Positions 18,725 through 30,100 of a DNA stretch of 64,000 nt are shown one piece after another. The stretch spans positions 62,001 through 126,000 of the forward strand of contig JAXMBS010000001.1 in NCBI GenBank assembly GCA_046349775.1. The letters run 5' to 3'. The notes under the pieces are model-generated. The model saw only the letters and a list, made by a program, of their open reading frames with translations, was not told the origin of the DNA and did no database searches. Position numbers and translations under genes: made by a program. This DNA comes from JAEUIG01 sp046349775. GTDB taxonomy: Bacteria; Planctomycetota; Planctomycetia; Planctomycetales; Planctomycetaceae. Positions within the stretch are counted from its first letter, which is position 1; each line of letters starts with the position of its first letter.

Positions 18725-18769
18725 CCTCTTGCGGCTGTGCCGCCCAGACGCGGGGCGTCTGGGCCACCC
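18725..18769 (-). repeat. REP-like hairpin, right copy flanking RAYT
   Basis: The reverse-oriented copy of the element at 18056-18101. Read on the minus strand it is GGGTGG, hairpin CCCAGACGCCCCGCGTCTGGG, then CGGCACAGCCGCAAGAGG. It differs from the left copy by one missing loop base and one substitution. Confidence 0.85.
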
Positions 18770-18782
18770 CGGATTTGTCCTC

Positions 18783-20216
18783 TCACCCAAACACCCGCTC
18801 CACCACCTTCCCCGCCACATCCGTCAGCCGGTGGTCCCGTCCCTGGTGCCGGAACGTCAGCCGCTCGTGATCGAGCCCCAGCGCATGTAGGATCGTCGCC
18901 TGCACATCATGCACATGCACCGGCGTATCGATCGGGTGATACCCGAACTCGTCCGTCGCCCCGATCACCTGCCCCCCGCGTACGCCGCCGCCGCACATCA
19001 GCATCGTGAACGCATACGGGTGATGGTCCCGCCCCTCCTGCCCCGGCGTGTTCCCACGGCGGACTTCGTTCATCGGCGTGCGGCCGAACTCGCCCCACAC
19101 CACCAGTGTGTCCTCCAGCAGCCCTCGTTGCGCCAGGTCCTCGATCAGCGCCGCCGACGGCCGGTCGGTCTTCGTCGTGTTCACCTTCAGCTTCTCGTTG
19201 AGCTGCGAGTGATCGCCCACGTGTAGTGGTAGAGCTGCACGAACCGCACGCCGCGCTCCACCATCCGCCGCGCGAGCAGGCAGTTGCGCAAACGTGTCAT
19301 TCGCCGGATCGCCGATCCCGTACGCCGCCAGCGTGTGCGGACTCTCCTGTGAAAAGTCGACCAGCTCCGGTGCCGCCGTCTGCATCCGGAACGCCAGCTC
19401 GTGCCTCGATCCGCGACAGAATCTCCGGATCGGCCTGCTGCCGGTACCGCAGCCGGTTCAGATCATTGACGGCCGACAACCGCTGCCGCTGCTCCGCCGC
19501 CGTCACCCCCGGATTCGCCAGGTGCAGGATCGGCTCCCCCTCGCTGCGAAACGTCACCCCCCGATAAGCCGCCGGCAGAAACGCATTGTCCCACAGCGCC
19601 GCGGTCCCCGCAATATCCCCCGGCCCGTTGTTCGACAGCAGCACCGCGAACCCCGGCAGGTTCTGCGATTCGCTCCCCAGCCCGTACGTCACCGCCCCCA
19701 TCCCCACGGCAGCCCGAACCGCCAGGAATCCCGCACTGCATCAGCAGCGCGCCGGATCATGATTCGACGTGTCCGTATGCACGCTGCGGATCATGCAGAT
19801 CCGGTCCGCACACTGCGCCAGATACGGCAGATAGTCCGAAAACTCCAGCCCGCTCTCTCCGTACTTCGCAAACGTCCGCGGCGACGCCATCACCCTCGCA
19901 TCCCTTGATGAGCCGCGTCCTTCAGCGTCGCCAGCAGCGACTCCGGCACCGGCTCCCCATGCCGCTTCACCAGCTCCGGCTTCGGATCAAACAGATCGAG
20001 CTGCTCTCGCGCGCCCCGGCCATAAACAGAAAGATCACCCGCTTCGCCCGGCCAAAAAATGCGGCTCCCGCACCGCCAGCGGACACCCATAGCCCCGCTC
20101 CCTCGCCCCGAGCAGACCCACGCAACATCTCCGCTCGCCCACCGCCCCCAGCCCGCACCCCGACCGCTCCAAAAAACAACGCCGCCCAATCGATCGTTGC
20201 CAGCTGCGACGTTCAT
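18783..20216 (-). pseudogene. DUF1501 protein, multiply frameshifted
   Basis: Fragments in order along the minus strand add up to a full DUF1501 protein: a Tat-like start (RRCFLERSGCGLGAVG), RAKRVIFLFMAGA, QLDLFDPKPELVKRHGEPVP, GSESQNLPGFAVLLSNNGPG, FLPAAYRGVTFRSEGEPILH, VVWGEFGRTPMNEVRRGN and HHPYAFTMLMCGGGVRGGQV. At least five frame changes are needed, at about 20.05, 19.9, 19.72, 19.3 and 19.2 kb. Nothing appears deleted, so consensus errors are more likely than decay. It should be an exported protein paired with the DUF1549/DUF1553 gene immediately upstream, the usual planctomycete couple. Confidence 0.8.
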
Positions 20217-20353
20217 CGCCTTTCCCCCTCTCCCCGCGAACCGTATCGATCTCAACAGCGCCACTCGGGGAGAGGGCCGGGGTGAGGGGTCCATATATTC
20301 GGCGCCTTTCACGGGCACAACAGAAACAAACTCAAGTCGTGGAAAAAGCTTTG

Positions 20354-20415
20354 AACCACCAAGACACAAAGGTCACAAAGAAAAATTCCTTTGTGCTCTT
20401 CGTGTCTTTGTGGTT
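20354..20415. terminator. Long imperfect hairpin, ACACAAAG type
   Basis: Left arm AACCACCAAGACACAAAGG and right arm CTTCGTGTCTTTGTGGTT pair almost completely around an AAAAATT-containing loop. It lies between the DUF1549/1553 and DUF1501 genes and may terminate or process their transcript. The arms are one of the microrepeat types recurring near 43.2 kb. Confidence 0.45.
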
Positions 20416-20528
20416 TTTCAGAGCCTGTATTATCCGACGACCAAACACATTCGCGTCGATTCGCGTTAATTCGCGGTCCCCTCTTCATTCCGTGTCTTCC
20501 GTGCATTCCGTGGTTCCTTTTTCGCCGC

Positions 20529-22741
20529 CTAATCCCGCGTGATGAACTCATGCAGATTCAGCACAATCCCCGCCACATCGCTCCACACTCCCGATTCATC
20601 CATACCGCTCGGCGCTCATCGACATACGCCCGCACTCTCTGAACTTCTTCGCCCGAAGGCGGTCGCGCCAGGCACAACTCCATCACAAACTTGATCCGCT
20701 CCGCATCGCCGCTCCCACCTTCCGCCACGATCCGCCGTCCCAGCGATTCCGCCATCTCCACGAACACCGGATCGTTCAGCAGCGTCACGCCTGCAGTGGC
20801 GTGTTCGACCGGTCCCGCCGTGTGCAGCCTGCCACCGGTGCCGGCGCATCAAAGATGATTGCCTGCGCAAACGGCGACGTCCGCAGCGTGAACGTGTACA
20901 GCCCCGCCGATACCGGTCCGCCCCCGCTCACCGTCCAGCCGTTGTAGCCGAACGCTTCCATCGTCACCCGCTCACTCTGCGGCGGAAACACCCCCGGCCC
21001 ACCCAGCTTGTGCTCCAGCAGCCCGCTGACCGCCGCTGCCGCATCCCGCACGACTTCCGCCGGCACCCGCAGGCTCGACTGTCGCGCGAGTAATGCGTTC
21101 CCCGGATCAATCGTCGCCAGCCCCGGCCGCGGCTGTGACGACTGCCGGTACGTCGCTGATGTCACAATCAGGCGGTGCAGCCTCTTCATGTCCCATCCGC
21201 CGCGTATCAACTCGCTCGCCAGCCAGTCCAGCAGCTCCGGATGCGTCGGCCGATCCCCGCGCATCCGAAGTCATCCGCCGTAGCCACCAGCCCTTGCCCG
21301 AAGAACGACTGCCACGCGCGGTTCACTGTCACCCGCGGCGTCAGCGGGTTGTCCGGCGACACCAGCCACTCTGCCAGCGCCAGCCGCGGCGGCTTCGCCG
21401 CATCGCCGCCCGGCAACCACGCCGGTGTCGCGGTCGTCACTGCCGCACCCGCCGCGCGAAAGTCGCCTGCCTCATGCACGGCCGTCGCCCGCGGCGTCGG
21501 CATCGCCCGCATCACCGCGCGCGTCGCCCCAGCAGCGCCGGCAACTCCCTTGAGTGCCTCCAGTTCTGCCAGCAATTCCGGCAATTCAGCTTGGCAAATG
21601 TCTCGCCATCAACGACCGCCCCGTTCTTCAGAAAGTAATCCCGCAGATCGCTCTGCCGTCGCCGCGTAATCCGCTGGTCCCACGCCAACTTGCAGATCTC
21701 CGTCCCTTCCAGTTGCCCCTCGCCAAGTTGCCCGCCCCACACCAACCCCAGCACTTCCCACTGTCGGTCCCAGACGTGATCCGCTCCCGGATGCAGCCAC
21801 GCATGCAGCAGCTTCGTTTCCCATCGCTGCTGCAACTCATCCAGCCCCGGCTGATACTTCGCCACCACTTCGCCACGCCGCCCCGCTTCATACTCCGCGC
21901 GTTTGCACATAGGCCTCGCCGCTCCGCCAGCGGCGCGTCGATGTTGATCTCATCCGCCTGATCGAAGTACGCGTAGAGCTGATAGAACTCCGCCTGCGTC
22001 AGTGGATCGTACTTGTGATCGTGACACCGCGCGCAGCCGACGGTCAGCCCCAGCCAGATCGACCCGACCAGCGACGTCCGATCAGCCGTCTGCTCGACCC
22101 GGTACTCCTCCAGGTCCGCGCCCCCACGATTGCTCAGCGTCTGCCGCAAGAACCCGTCCCGAGCCAGGCCTGCAGCCGCTCCGCGACGGTCGCCTCGGCG
22201 TCTCTACTCCCCGCTCCCGCGATGATGTCCCCCGCCAGCTGCAGCCGCGTGAACTCATCGAACGGCATGTCGTCGTTGAGCCGCGCCCAGCACCCAGTCG
22301 CGATACCGCCACGCCACCGGCCGCAACTGGTCCGTCAGATGCCCGTCGCTGTCTCCATAGTGACACAAATCCAGCCACTGCCGCGTCCAGTGCTCGCCAT
22401 AGTGCGGCGAAGCTATGGCAGTCGATCAATCAGCCGCTCATACGCATCAGGCGCGTCATCGCCACAGCGAACGCCGCGACTTCCTCCGGGTCGGCGGCAG
22501 CCCGATCAGGTCCAGCGTCACGCCGAATCAGCGTCCGCCGCTCCGCTTCCGCCGCCGGCCCGAATCCCTCCTTCCCCAGCGCGCCGCAACAAACCGATCA
22601 ATCGCCGATCGCGCATCTGCATCATGCCGCGTCGCCGGCGCCGCCGTCCGCGCGACCGGCCGAAACGCCCAATGCGTCTCCCCGGCGGCAACGGTGCGAC
22701 GAAGACGAGGCACCGCCATCAATCCAGTAACTTCCTCGCAT
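20529..22741 (-). pseudogene. DUF1549/DUF1553 (PSD1-type) protein, multiply frameshifted
   Basis: About 735 residues spread over several frames. From the start (MRKLL, 22741) come THWAFRPVARTAA and the DUF1549 block GLTVGCARCHDHKYDPLTQA, which has a CxxCH heme-like motif, then FYQLYAYFDQADEINIDAPL. The DUF1553 blocks are WLVSPDNPLTPRVTVNRAWQ, RPTHPELLDWLASELIRG and RLHRLIVTSATYRQSS, ending in VLNLHEFITRD. There is no N-terminal cytochrome c (PSCyt1) domain, so this is the short form. At least six indels interrupt it. The function is unknown, although the CxxCH motif suggests periplasmic redox chemistry. It is paired with the DUF1501 gene downstream. Confidence 0.8.
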
Positions 22742-22925
22742 GACCTGCGACCTCACCCGATGTTACCCGAGTTCACCAGCGTCCCACCGTCGATCAACCA
22801 TCACGCTCGCTGTGGCCGGTTTCCACGCTTGTGGCCGGTCTCCTGACCGAGCCACCCGCAGATCGCCACATTTCGAATTTCGACATTCGGATTTTCCTGG
22901 TCGATCGGCCATCAACCATAAACCA

Positions 22926-23903
22926 TCAACCCTCCAGCTTCAGCAGCTTCATCGCATTCCCGCGATAGATCTTCTCTCGCACGTCCTCCGGCAGATTCAA
23001 ACTCTCCAGCAATTCAAACTGCGGAATCGCCTGCTCCGGCATCAGCACGTCAGTCCCAAACACCAGTTGATCCGCGCGTCGGATAATAAACTCGCGCCCA
23101 AACGCCGGATCGCGTGCAATCGCTTTCTCACCCCCCGGCTCCGACAGATCGCCATACAGGTTCGGATACTGCGCCATCAGCCGATCCAGCGCTCCTCCCT
23201 CTGCGACCGGCGTCGGCACCTGCGGATAGCGGCCGAAATCCTCAATCGTCGCATCCCCGCTGATCGATGCCCAGACCCCCGCCGCATGTCCGATCAGCGG
23301 CAGCGTCGGAAACGCCTTCAGCACATTCTCCAGCCGCGGCAGCCCTGGTGTGTCCGGGTTGCGGATGTCATCGAGGTGAAACAGGATCGGCAGCCCGACC
23401 GTCGCACACGCTTCGTACAAAGACATCTGCTGCGGCGCATCAAAGTCGAGCCCCGTCTTGTGCTCCCCCAGTCCTCGGCAGCCGGCATCCTGATACCGCT
23501 TGAGGATTTCGACAATTCCCGCCACCCCCACGACGTGCCCCGCCCGCTTCCCCGGCGGCGTCACGCAGCGCGGATCGACACAACAGAACGGCACGATCCG
23601 GTCCGGGAACTCCTGGTACGCCGCGATCGCGTTCGTCACCGGCTGCATGATCGGCGCCGACTCCGGCGACACCAGCGGCAACACGCACGCCTTCTCGACG
23701 CCGTGCACGTCCATGAACTTCACCAGCAGCTCGGCGGTCAGCTCGCGCCCGTGATAGAACGCACCAAGATGCGTATGCATGTCGATGTACGCAATCCGCT
23801 TCCGCTCCGCCGCCCGCGCACCCTGTCCCGATAGTCCAGCAGAAGCAATCGCCGCCGCGCCCGCTCCCAGAAACGCCCGCCGCGAAACTCGCTTCGTGAA
23901 CAT
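22926..23903 (-). CDS. Amidohydrolase family protein, Tat-exported
   Basis: A 325-residue metal-dependent hydrolase of the amidohydrolase-2 type. A twin-arginine signal (SRRAFLGAGAAAIASAGLSG) precedes IAYIDMHTHLGAFYHG, the HxH metal motif of strand 1. Further blocks are VPFCCVDPRC, LGEHKTGLDF, PILFHLDDIR (barrel His), LIGHAAGVWA and the C-terminal QLVFGTDVLMPEQAIPQFEL with the conserved Asp. The substrate is unknown; relatives include decarboxylases and lactonases. It is intact although both neighbours are broken. An AATTTGCAATTTCC-type microrepeat lies upstream at 24045-24090. Confidence 0.9.
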   Translation of the reverse strand: MFTKRVSRRAFLGAGAAAIASAGLSGQGARAAERKRIAYIDMHTHLGAFYHGRELTAELLVKFMDVHGVEKACVLPLVSPESAPIMQPVTNAIAAYQEFPDRIVPFCCVDPRCVTPPGKRAGHVVGVAGIVEILKRYQDAGCRGLGEHKTGLDFDAPQQMSLYEACATVGLPILFHLDDIRNPDTPGLPRLENVLKAFPTLPLIGHAAGVWASISGDATIEDFGRYPQVPTPVAEGGALDRLMAQYPNLYGDLSEPGGEKAIARDPAFGREFIIRRADQLVFGTDVLMPEQAIPQFELLESLNLPEDVREKIYRGNAMKLLKLEG

Positions 23904-24144
23904 TGAGTGTTTTCCCGAATCCCTCGTTCCCGAATTTCATTCGGGAACGCTTTGCGACGAAGCCCCTGCTTCGCAAATCGCGAACGATCGCCAAGCTCCT
24001 GCTTCGCGTCTCGCCGCCGCCTCGATATCCCGCTTTCGTCCTCCCCATTTTGCAATCTGCAATTCGCAATTTGCAATTTCCAATCCTTCTTCTCCTCGCC
24101 CATGCCTCACGTTCCCTACGCATCCCCCTCTCCGCTATGCTGAC

Positions 24145-25593
24145 ATGATGCCCACCCCGTGGTCTCACCCCCAGCTCTCTCGACGCGCAGCCGTCCAGGC
24201 CGGGCGGCGATCGGCCTGCTCGGCTTGGGAATGAACCACGTCGCCGGCCTCCACTCCGCCGCGAAAGAAACTGAGCCCCAAGCCCTCGTCCGTGCTTCAA
24301 AGCCGCCATCTACATCTTCCTCTCCGGCGGACTCGGACAGCACGACAGCTTCGACCCCAAGCCCGACGCTCCCGACAACATCCGCGGCGAATTCGACTCC
24401 ATCGCTACGCAGACCGCCGGCGTCCGCATCTGTGAGCACCTCCCCCTGCTCGCGAAGTGCAGCAACCAGTGGGGCGCTCGTCCGCTCCCTCTCGCATCCC
24501 TACAACGATCACTCCGCCGGCCACCACGTGATGCTCACCGGCCGCACCGATCTCCCCCTGGCTTCAATACCGAGAAGCCCACGCCCAACGACCACCAATG
24601 TTCGCCGCGATCGCCAATGCCGTCGTCCCGCCTGCAACAACCTGCTGCCGGCCGTCCTGCCCGAGAAGCTCGTACACGTCACCGGCCGCACGATCCCCGG
24701 CCAGTTCGCCGGCCAGATGGGCTGGCGGCACGACCCCTGGTTCATCGAAGCCAGCCGCTTCAAGGACACGCAGTACATCCACGGCGCGATGCCGGAGTAC
24801 ACGTTTCTGCTGGGAGGGAAAAACCACCGTCCCTGGCTACGTGTACGAGGCCCCGCCCTCGAATTGCCGCATGAAGTGCTGCAAGGACGCATGTCGAACT
24901 CGCCCGCGCTGCTGCGATCGGTCATGCACAGCGGCACGATCTCGACGCGACGATCGCCGGCGAGTTCGGGACGTCGCGAGGACGCTGCTGCGGCTGCTGA
25001 CCAGCGGCGGCGTGCACGCGCTCGACGTCCACGCCGCACCCGACCACCTCCAGGACCGCTACGGCCGCAACTCATTCGGCTGGTCATTGCTGATGCGGCA
25101 GCTGGTGGAGGCCGGGGTCAGCCTCGTACAAGTGAATCTCGGCAACGACGAAACGTGGACACGCACGAGCGGGCGTTCTACAACCTGCGCACTTCCTCTA
25201 TCCGCCAACCGACCGCGCGGTCAGCGCCCTGCTCGACGACCTCGCCGAGCCGCGGCCTGCTGGACGACGTGCTGATCGTGATGGCCGGCGAGTTCGAAGT
25301 GCACGCCCAAGGTTTTCGTCGAGCCGAGCCTGAAGTCGAAGACGGCCGGACGCGACCACTGGGAGCGCGGTGCAGAGCGCGTCTTTTTCGCCGGCGGCGG
25401 CGTCCGCGGCGGTACGGTGATTGGCGCCACCGACAAGATCGGCGGCTACCCGATCAGCGACCGCCAGACCCCGGAAAGCATGGCCGCCACGATCTACCAG
25501 TCGCTCGGCCTCCCCCGCACCATCGCCTGGCACGACGACTTGAGCCGCCCGCACCAGGTCTACCACGGCGAGCCGATCCCCGGTTTGACGTAA
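24145..25593 (+). pseudogene. DUF1501 protein (second), multiply frameshifted
   Basis: Fragments on the plus strand run MMPTPWSHPQLSRRAAVQAG (Tat-like start), AIGLLGLGMNHVAGL, IYIFLSGGLGQHDSFDPKPD, NIRGEFDSIATQTAGVRICE, a GHHVMLTGR block near 24.53 kb, GWRHDPWFIEASRFK, LDVHAAPDHLQDRYGRNSFG and QLVEAGVSLVQVNLGND. The end is VYHGEPIPGLT with a stop at 25591-25593. The DSFDPKPD and GEF blocks define DUF1501. Seven or more indels are needed. The length (1449 bases) is normal, so nothing large is missing. It is divergent from the amidohydrolase gene. Confidence 0.8.
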
Positions 25594-25997
25594 CGCGGAC
25601 GGCTCCGAACCCCGCATGTCTGGGGTCGCAGTCCCGGCGCACCGGGACGCAGCCCTCGACCGAATCGGAATGGAGCGCGTGGATCGGGGCGGCCCCCCCT
25701 TTGCGCATTCACTTGCATGCGCTGCTGCAGAGACCGACAACATCGTCCCTGCTCCCGGGCCCCGCCGTAAAACTCTTGGCAATTGCACCAGATCCCCAAC
25801 GCCGCCTGTCAAATTGGGACTGACGCAGAGTCTGAACGGCGCTGCGGCTGCAAAGCTGCTGAGGCCCCGTGAATTTCCGGATTCAGCGCTTGTTTGCCGG
25901 GCGCAGCCATGCAAATTGGAACGGATGGGCTCCCCTGACCGCTCCAGCACGCTGCTCACAGCGGACTCTCAACCATCCGACATTTAGGAGTGGAGTG
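25594..25997. other. Intergenic, no gene seen
   Basis: About 400 bases between the DUF1501 gene and the Cys-Gly-Arg repeat gene. Open frames exist on both strands but have no protein-like blocks. AGGAGTGGAGTG just before 25998 is a good ribosome-binding site for the next gene. Confidence 0.4.
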
Positions 25998-26618
25998 ATG
26001 ACCGATTTCGACACAACGACGCGAACGCTGCCTGAATCCATCTCCAACCTCGACCTGGGCTACCTGGGCCGCAAGCTGCTGCACGACGACGCGTGCGAAG
26101 CGAGCCGCCGCAACGGCGAACGGCTGTGGGATCCGGAGCGCGTGGAATGTGCGCTGCACGAGTACCGGCAATTCCTGGCCCTCATGCTCTGGCACCCGGA
26201 AGCCGTGCTGGTCCCGTCGGACGACATTGACGAAGTCTGGCACACGCACGTGCTGAACACCGCCCGCTACCAGGCGGACTGCGAGGCCATCTTCGGCTGC
26301 TTCCAGCATCACTTCCCGTCATTCGGGGAATCGGACGAAGTTCAGGCTGAGCAGCTCAAGGGGCGCGACGAGACGCTGCAGCTGTTCGAACAAGCCTTCG
26401 GCGAAGTGCCGCAATCGTATGGGCCGAACGACGCCTTCAAATGCGGCCGCATGGATGCCGATCCGAAGTGCGGCCGTGTGAGCATCGATCCGAAGTGCGG
26501 CCGCGCCCACGTTGAGCCCAAGTGCGGGCGGGTCAGCGCCGATCCCAAGTGCGGTCGGGTGACTGTCGCTCCGAAGTGCGGCCGCGTGAACGTCGAAGGG
26601 AGATGCGGCCGGATGTAA
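25998..26618 (+). CDS. WHTH-motif protein with C-terminal CGR nonapeptide repeats
   Basis: A 206-residue protein in two parts. Residues 1-140 form a helical domain with LGRKLLHDD, VECALHEYRQFLALMLWHPE, DDIDEVWHTHVLNTARYQAD and FGCFQHHFPSFG. The His-rich WHTH/HH pattern matches the conserved core of the glycine-rich-domain (DUF1399-like) family. Residues 147-206 are seven exact 9-residue repeats of the form PKCGRVxxD, with Cys at 149, 158, 167, 176, 185, 194 and 203. Such a ladder could bind metal, form a beta-solenoid-like stalk or act as a modified peptide. No signal peptide is seen, and a strong ribosome-binding site precedes the start. No maturation enzyme is evident nearby. Confidence 0.8.
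   Translation: MTDFDTTTRTLPESISNLDLGYLGRKLLHDDACEASRRNGERLWDPERVECALHEYRQFLALMLWHPEAVLVPSDDIDEVWHTHVLNTARYQADCEAIFGCFQHHFPSFGESDEVQAEQLKGRDETLQLFEQAFGEVPQSYGPNDAFKCGRMDADPKCGRVSIDPKCGRAHVEPKCGRVSADPKCGRVTVAPKCGRVNVEGRCGRM
26446..26616 (+). repeat. 27-base tandem repeat encoding CGR nonapeptides
   Basis: Six and a half copies of a 27-base unit centred on CCGAAGTGCGGCCG. Third positions vary between copies while Cys-Gly-Arg is kept, which points to selection on the protein rather than recent expansion alone. Confidence 0.75.
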
Positions 26619-26857
26619 AGGCCCGGACTCGTTGTGGAAGATTTCACGATCGCGAACCCGGATCGCGGCTTCCCGCTGTCCGGGTTCGTTGCGTTTACGG
26701 ACTTGGAGTCGAAGTGGCGGGGTTTCACGTGAGTGGCGGCGGCGAGCATGGGACACAGCGGGTGGGGGATGAGGGTTTGTGTTTCCGGATTTCCGATTTT
26801 CGATTGGGGAGGCCGAAGTGCGCGCGAACGGGCGTTAGCGGGGGTGCTGGATGCAGG

Positions 26858-26970
26858 CAACTTGGCCGGGCGGGTCACGTTTTTCTGCGGAAAATGCAAC
26901 TTGGCCAACTTGTCCGCGCGAGACCCCTCGGCCAAGTTGGAAAAGTTGGTGCCAAGTTGCGACCAAGTTG
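26858..26970. promoter_or_regulatory. Cluster of six CAACTTGG/CCAAGTTG sites
   Basis: Three CAACTTG(G) octamer-like sites (26858, 26897, 26906) are followed by three CCAAGTTG sites in the opposite orientation (26932, 26952, 26963). All lie within 113 bases and end about 165 bases before the helicase start. The inverted, clustered layout resembles binding sites for an oligomeric regulator or replication-type iterons. It is the only conspicuous structure in the gap at 26619-27134. Confidence 0.55.
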
Positions 26971-27134
26971 GTCGGGGGATGGTCGAGAGGGGATCGCGGA
27001 AGGTCGATGGGCCGGGGGGAAGGGTCGAGGGCTGCGGCAGATTGGGGGTCGAGTGGCATCGGGGGTGCGCACGGCGGGATGTGAGACCGCGGTCTATTGG
27101 AAGGCGGGCTGGAAAGCGGCTTTCGGAAGAAACG

Positions 27135-30100
27135 ATGGTGAAAATGTCCACTGCTCCGGTTACGATCTGCGGTTCTGCGGACGAGTTGCTTCCCGAGCGG
27201 ATTTTCCGAGCGATGCCTAAACGCGTCGTGCTGCAAAAACCGGCAGCGAGCTGTTCATCGTCGATAACAGCGACGAGGAGTGGAAGGTTCTGCGCTACCT
27301 GCACGACTGGTGCGGCATCTCGAAGGGAATCGACATCGCGACGGGCTACTTCGAGATCGGCTCATTGCGGGCACTGGACGGAGAGTGGCAAAAGGTCGAC
27401 AAGATCCGAATCCTGATGGGGGACGAGGTCTCCTATCTGACAAAGGCGGCATTCATCAAGGCGTATGAACGCCTTCGGGGAAAGCTCATTTAAAAAAGCC
27501 TTGAAGAGGAAAAGCTGCGATCGGACTTCCTGACTGGCGTGCCGGCGATTGTGCTCGACGGGATCGAGTCCGGCAAGATCGAGTGCCGCGTCTATCGCAA
27601 AGACAAATTCCACGCGAAGGCGTACATCACACATGGGCGGCTGGAAGTGGTCGGATCCAGCGCGCTCGTCGGATCGTCAAATTTCACGTATCCCGGGCTG
27701 ACGGAGAACATCGAGCTTAACGTCCAGATCACCGGCACGCAGGTGGCGGTGCTCCAGGAGTGGTATGAGCAGCACTGGGATGACGCGGAGGACGTAACGC
27801 CGGATATCGGCGGCACAATCGAGCGTCACGTGCGGGAGTACAGCCCGTTCGATGTGTACGCCAAGTCGTTGCAGGAATTCTTCGCGGTCACGAACTAACG
27901 GCCGGCGAGTGGGAGCGGAATCATTCGCAGGTCTATAAGATTCTCGACCACTATCAAGCGCGAGGGGTAACAGCGCTGCTGAAGATCGCGAGCCGGTACG
28001 ACGGAGCGTTTTCTTGTGCGATGGGGTCGGTCTGGGGAAGACGTTCGTCGGTCTGATGCTGATCGAGCGGCTGATCCTGCACGAAAAGAAAACGTCGCGT
28101 TGTTTGTGCCAGTTAGTTGCGAATGAGCCGGTGTGGCGGGCGGCGATCAAAAAACACCTGCCGCATATCGACACGCGGCGTTCAAACAACTGGTCGTGCT
28201 AAATCACACAGACCTGCAGCGGGAATCCTGCCAGGACGCACTGGAGTCGGTGAAAGACCGCGCATGCCATCGTTATCGATGAAGCACACCATTTTCGTAA
28301 CCCGGGGCACAAGGGGCAGACTTCAAACCGGGCCAGATTCGGGGCGAAGTGCTGGTGAAACCCTCTCGATACCGACGGCTGTACGACCTGATCGAAGGTA
28401 CCGAGTGACGAAGCAAGTCTTCATGCTGACGGCGACGCCGGTGAACAATCGACTCCTCGATCTGCAGTTACGATCGAGCTGTTCTCGCGGAATAAACCGG
28501 ACCACTTCAAGAGCATCGGAATCCATTCGCCACCTGGCCACTTCCGTTCGATGGAGAAGCAGTGCTCGAACAGGAGCTAGTGCAGAAGGGTCGAGGGGAC
28601 GATTCCGTGGCGACCGATCTGGTCGAAGTGGAGGACGTACTTTGAAACGGATGCGCTGTTTCAGGAAATTGTCGTCCAGCGAAGCCGAGCGTACGTGCGC
28701 GAGAGCCAGTTGAAGCATGGCATCACGGCGGCGCTATTTCCCAAGCGGGGATGACCCGCAGGTTGCCGAATACAACCTCCAAAGGACTTACGGCCGGCTG
28801 CTGGAGAAGTTCGCGGAAGCGTTCAATAAGGACAAGCCGCTGTTCGCACTGGCGATCTACAACCCGGCCGGGTACCACCCGGACCAGGAGCAGATGGATC
28901 AGTTCGTCGTCAACCGGCAGAAGCAGATTGTTGGCCTGGTGAAGACGGGCTTTCAAGCGATTTGAGAGTTCGGCCTACGCGTTCGAGCGATCATGTGAGC
29001 GACTGCTAAAGAAGCTGCTGTTTTTGCACAAAAGTACAGTGAGTCGGCTGGGACAAGCGGCGTCTCTGAAACCTTCCGGAGAATTCGCAACAAGGAACTG
29101 ATCAACTACGTCTGGCGAACATCAGCGGCTGCTGTTCCCTGATGTGGACGCGGACGACGACATCGATCTGACGAAGATTTTATCACGGAGGAAATGCTGG
29201 AGTAGGTGATTGACGTCGACCCGGAAGAGGTCGACGTGTCCGAGATGCTGACATACGTTGCAGGACCTGGATCAGATTGCGGTGTTTCTGAACGAACTGA
29301 GCCAGTTCAAGCCGAAGCACGACGACGTTGCAGAAGCTGATCTCGCTGCTGAGGAAGGACCTGCGATAACAGAAAGTGCTGATCTTCTCGGAATTCGCGG
29401 GAGACGCGCGGTACCTGAAGCCAGCAATTGGTTGAGGCGGGGGTCGACGGAGTCGAACAGATCGACAGTGGAATTGGCAAAAACCGCTGGGAGATCATTC
29501 GGCGGTTCGCTCCGTATTACAACGGCTCGTCGTCGGGCGAACTGGAAGACGATGATGTCGAGGAAATCCGGGTGCTGGTCTCGACCGACGTGCTGTCGGA
29601 AGGCCTCAACCTTGCAGGACGCAACGTGCCTCATCAACTACGACCTGCACTGGAACCCGGTGCGGCTGATGCAGCGGATCGGCCGCGTGGATCGGCGGAT
29701 GAATCTCGATATCGAAGAGGAAATGGTGTCCGATCATCCGATGCGGAAGGCGGATCGAGGTCGGGTGCGGTTCTGGAACTTCCCGCCACCCGATGAACTC
29801 AACTCGCTATTCACTCTTGCGAAGCGAGTGCTGCACAAGACGCTGCGGATTTCCAAGACATTCGGTGTTCCAGGCGGCAAGTTGTTGACTCTGACGATCC
29901 GTACGAGGACGTACGAGATTTCATTCGCGAGTTGGACGGGGAAACGAGTCCGCTGGAGGGAATGAGCCTGGAGCTACAACAACTGCTGAAGGACGATCCA
30001 GAGTTGGCGGCGCGGCTGATGCTGCCGGGCCGGGTGTTCAGCGGCAAGCGGCATGTGAGTCCGGGACGCGCGGCGTGTTCTTCTGCTACCGCGCTGCGGC

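Noticed and set aside
25616..25987. 123-residue open frame before the CGR-repeat gene
   Set aside because: No domain, signal or conserved-looking block. It ends at the ribosome site of the next gene and is probably chance.
26446..26616. Direct repeats that might be a CRISPR array
   Set aside because: The 27-base units are contiguous, in frame and encode CGR repeats; there are no spacers.
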